From the NCBI GenBank assembly GCA_002392505.1, contig DGHD01000018.1, forward strand, positions 1 through 6,593: DNA of 6,593 nt, read 5' to 3'. The notes under the pieces were generated by a model. That model saw nothing but the letters and a program-made list of their open reading frames with translations, was not told the DNA's origin and did not search any database. This document shows, piece after piece, positions 5,969-6,593 of the stretch. Numbering within the stretch: the first letter of the stretch is position 1; each line of letters starts with the position of its first letter. The position numbers were made by a program, and so were the translations under genes. The DNA is from Christensenella sp. UBA3857 (GTDB lineage Bacteria; Bacillota; Clostridia; Christensenellales; CAG-138).

Positions 5969-6593
5969 ATGAAAATTACCAACGTTATCTGTTCCGCCGG
6001 CCGTACAGGCTTCTACTTTGACGATCAGCGCGCCATAAAGGCGGGCGCCAAGTCCGACGGCGCCGCTTACTTCGGCGAGCCCAAGACCGCCGGCTTCACC
6101 TCCGTTCGTCAGCCCGGCGAATCCATCTCCGTCATGCTCGTTCTGGAGGACGGTCAGATCGCCATGGGCGACTGCGCGGCAGTTCAGTATTCCGGCTGCG
6201 GCGGACGCGATCCGCTGTTCCTCGCAAAGGATTTCATCCCCGTCATCGAGAAGTACATCAAGCCCGAGCTCGTGGGCAAAGAGGCGGATAATTTCCGCAA
6301 GCTCGCCGCCGATCTCGAGGCGATCACCGTTGAAGGCAAGCGTCTCCACACCGCCATCCGCTACGGCATGACCCAGGCGCTCCTCGACGCCGTCGCAAAG
6401 GCGACCCACCGCATGATGTATGAGGTCGTTACCGACGAATACGGTCTCACCTTCGAGGCAAAGCCCCTTGACATATTCACCCAGTCGGGCGACGATCGCT
6501 ATACCAACTCCGACAAGATGATCATCAAGGGCGCCCAGATACTGCCCCATGCGCTCATCAACAACGTAAAGACCAAGCTCGGCGAGCACGGCG
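5969..6593 (+). CDS. mal: Methylaspartate ammonia-lyase, N-terminal part (cut by window edge)
   Basis: The first 208 residues are present; the family is about 413 residues, so roughly half the gene is missing to the right. The enzyme (EC 4.3.1.2, enolase superfamily) eliminates ammonia from (2S,3S)-3-methylaspartate to give mesaconate, the step after glutamate mutase. Visible conserved segments are TGFYFDDQRAIKAG (13-26), GDCAAVQYSG (67-76) with Gln73, GGRDPLFLAKDFIP (78-91), RLHTAIRYG (125-133), QSGDDRY (172-178) with Gln172, and LPHALINNV (192-200) with His194. His194 and Gln172 fall at the exact numbers of the known Clostridium enzyme, where His194 is a catalytic base and Gln172 contacts substrate. 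The second base, Lys331, and the metal ligands Asp238, Glu273 and Asp307 lie beyond the edge and cannot be checked. The start at 5969 follows GAGAGGT (5954-5960). ATA codons are 3 of 15 isoleucines. Identification is firm despite truncation. Confidence 0.95.
   Translation, partial: MKITNVICSAGRTGFYFDDQRAIKAGAKSDGAAYFGEPKTAGFTSVRQPGESISVMLVLEDGQIAMGDCAAVQYSGCGGRDPLFLAKDFIPVIEKYIKPELVGKEADNFRKLAADLEAITVEGKRLHTAIRYGMTQALLDAVAKATHRMMYEVVTDEYGLTFEAKPLDIFTQSGDDRYTNSDKMIIKGAQILPHALINNVKTKLGEHG

Overview
The window carries two transcription units on the + strand of a GC-rich (high 50s % by eye), strictly anaerobic bacterium, most likely a high-GC Clostridia-type Firmicute. The lineage is an inference. 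It rests on the gene order glmS-glmL-glmE-mal, which matches the operon known from Clostridium tetanomorphum and relatives, on sigma-A-type promoters, on strong purine-rich ribosome binding sites, and on an NfnAB-type flavoprotein pair typical of fermentative anaerobes.

Unit 1 (about 57-2474) has a near-consensus promoter, a leader with a GNRA-capped stem-loop, then nfnA (163-1014) and nfnB (1016-2422), which are one base apart. It ends in an intrinsic terminator at 2436-2474. The two proteins look like the small and large subunits of the NADH-dependent reduced ferredoxin:NADP+ oxidoreductase. This enzyme interconverts NADPH with NADH plus reduced ferredoxin. NfnB-type proteins are often labelled glutamate synthase small chain, but no GltB is visible in the window.

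Between the units, 2475-2648 holds three A-tracts spaced about 11 bp apart, a TTGACA-17-TATCAT promoter, an 8-bp inverted repeat flanking that promoter, and a leader of about 74 nt.

Unit 2 (from about 2540 past the right edge) is the methylaspartate route of glutamate fermentation: glmS/mutS (2649-3065), glmL/mutL (3086-4486), glmE/mutE (4467-5921) and mal, methylaspartate ammonia-lyase (5969 to the edge, first 208 residues). GlmS and GlmE form coenzyme-B12-dependent glutamate mutase, which converts L-glutamate to (2S,3S)-3-methylaspartate. MAL then removes ammonia to give mesaconate. GlmL is an ASKHA-type ATPase encoded with the mutase and thought to maintain it. The later steps (mesaconate hydratase, citramalate lyase) are presumably downstream. 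Nfn could balance the NAD(P)H and ferredoxin made by this fermentation, but that link is inferred from adjacency.

Catalytic and cofactor-binding residues are intact in every gene examined, and there is no frameshift, mobile element, tRNA, rRNA or CRISPR array. The window is best read as a known catabolic module. Its less routine content is regulatory: leader structures, a probably curved promoter, and matched differences in ribosome binding site strength and codon choice between genes.
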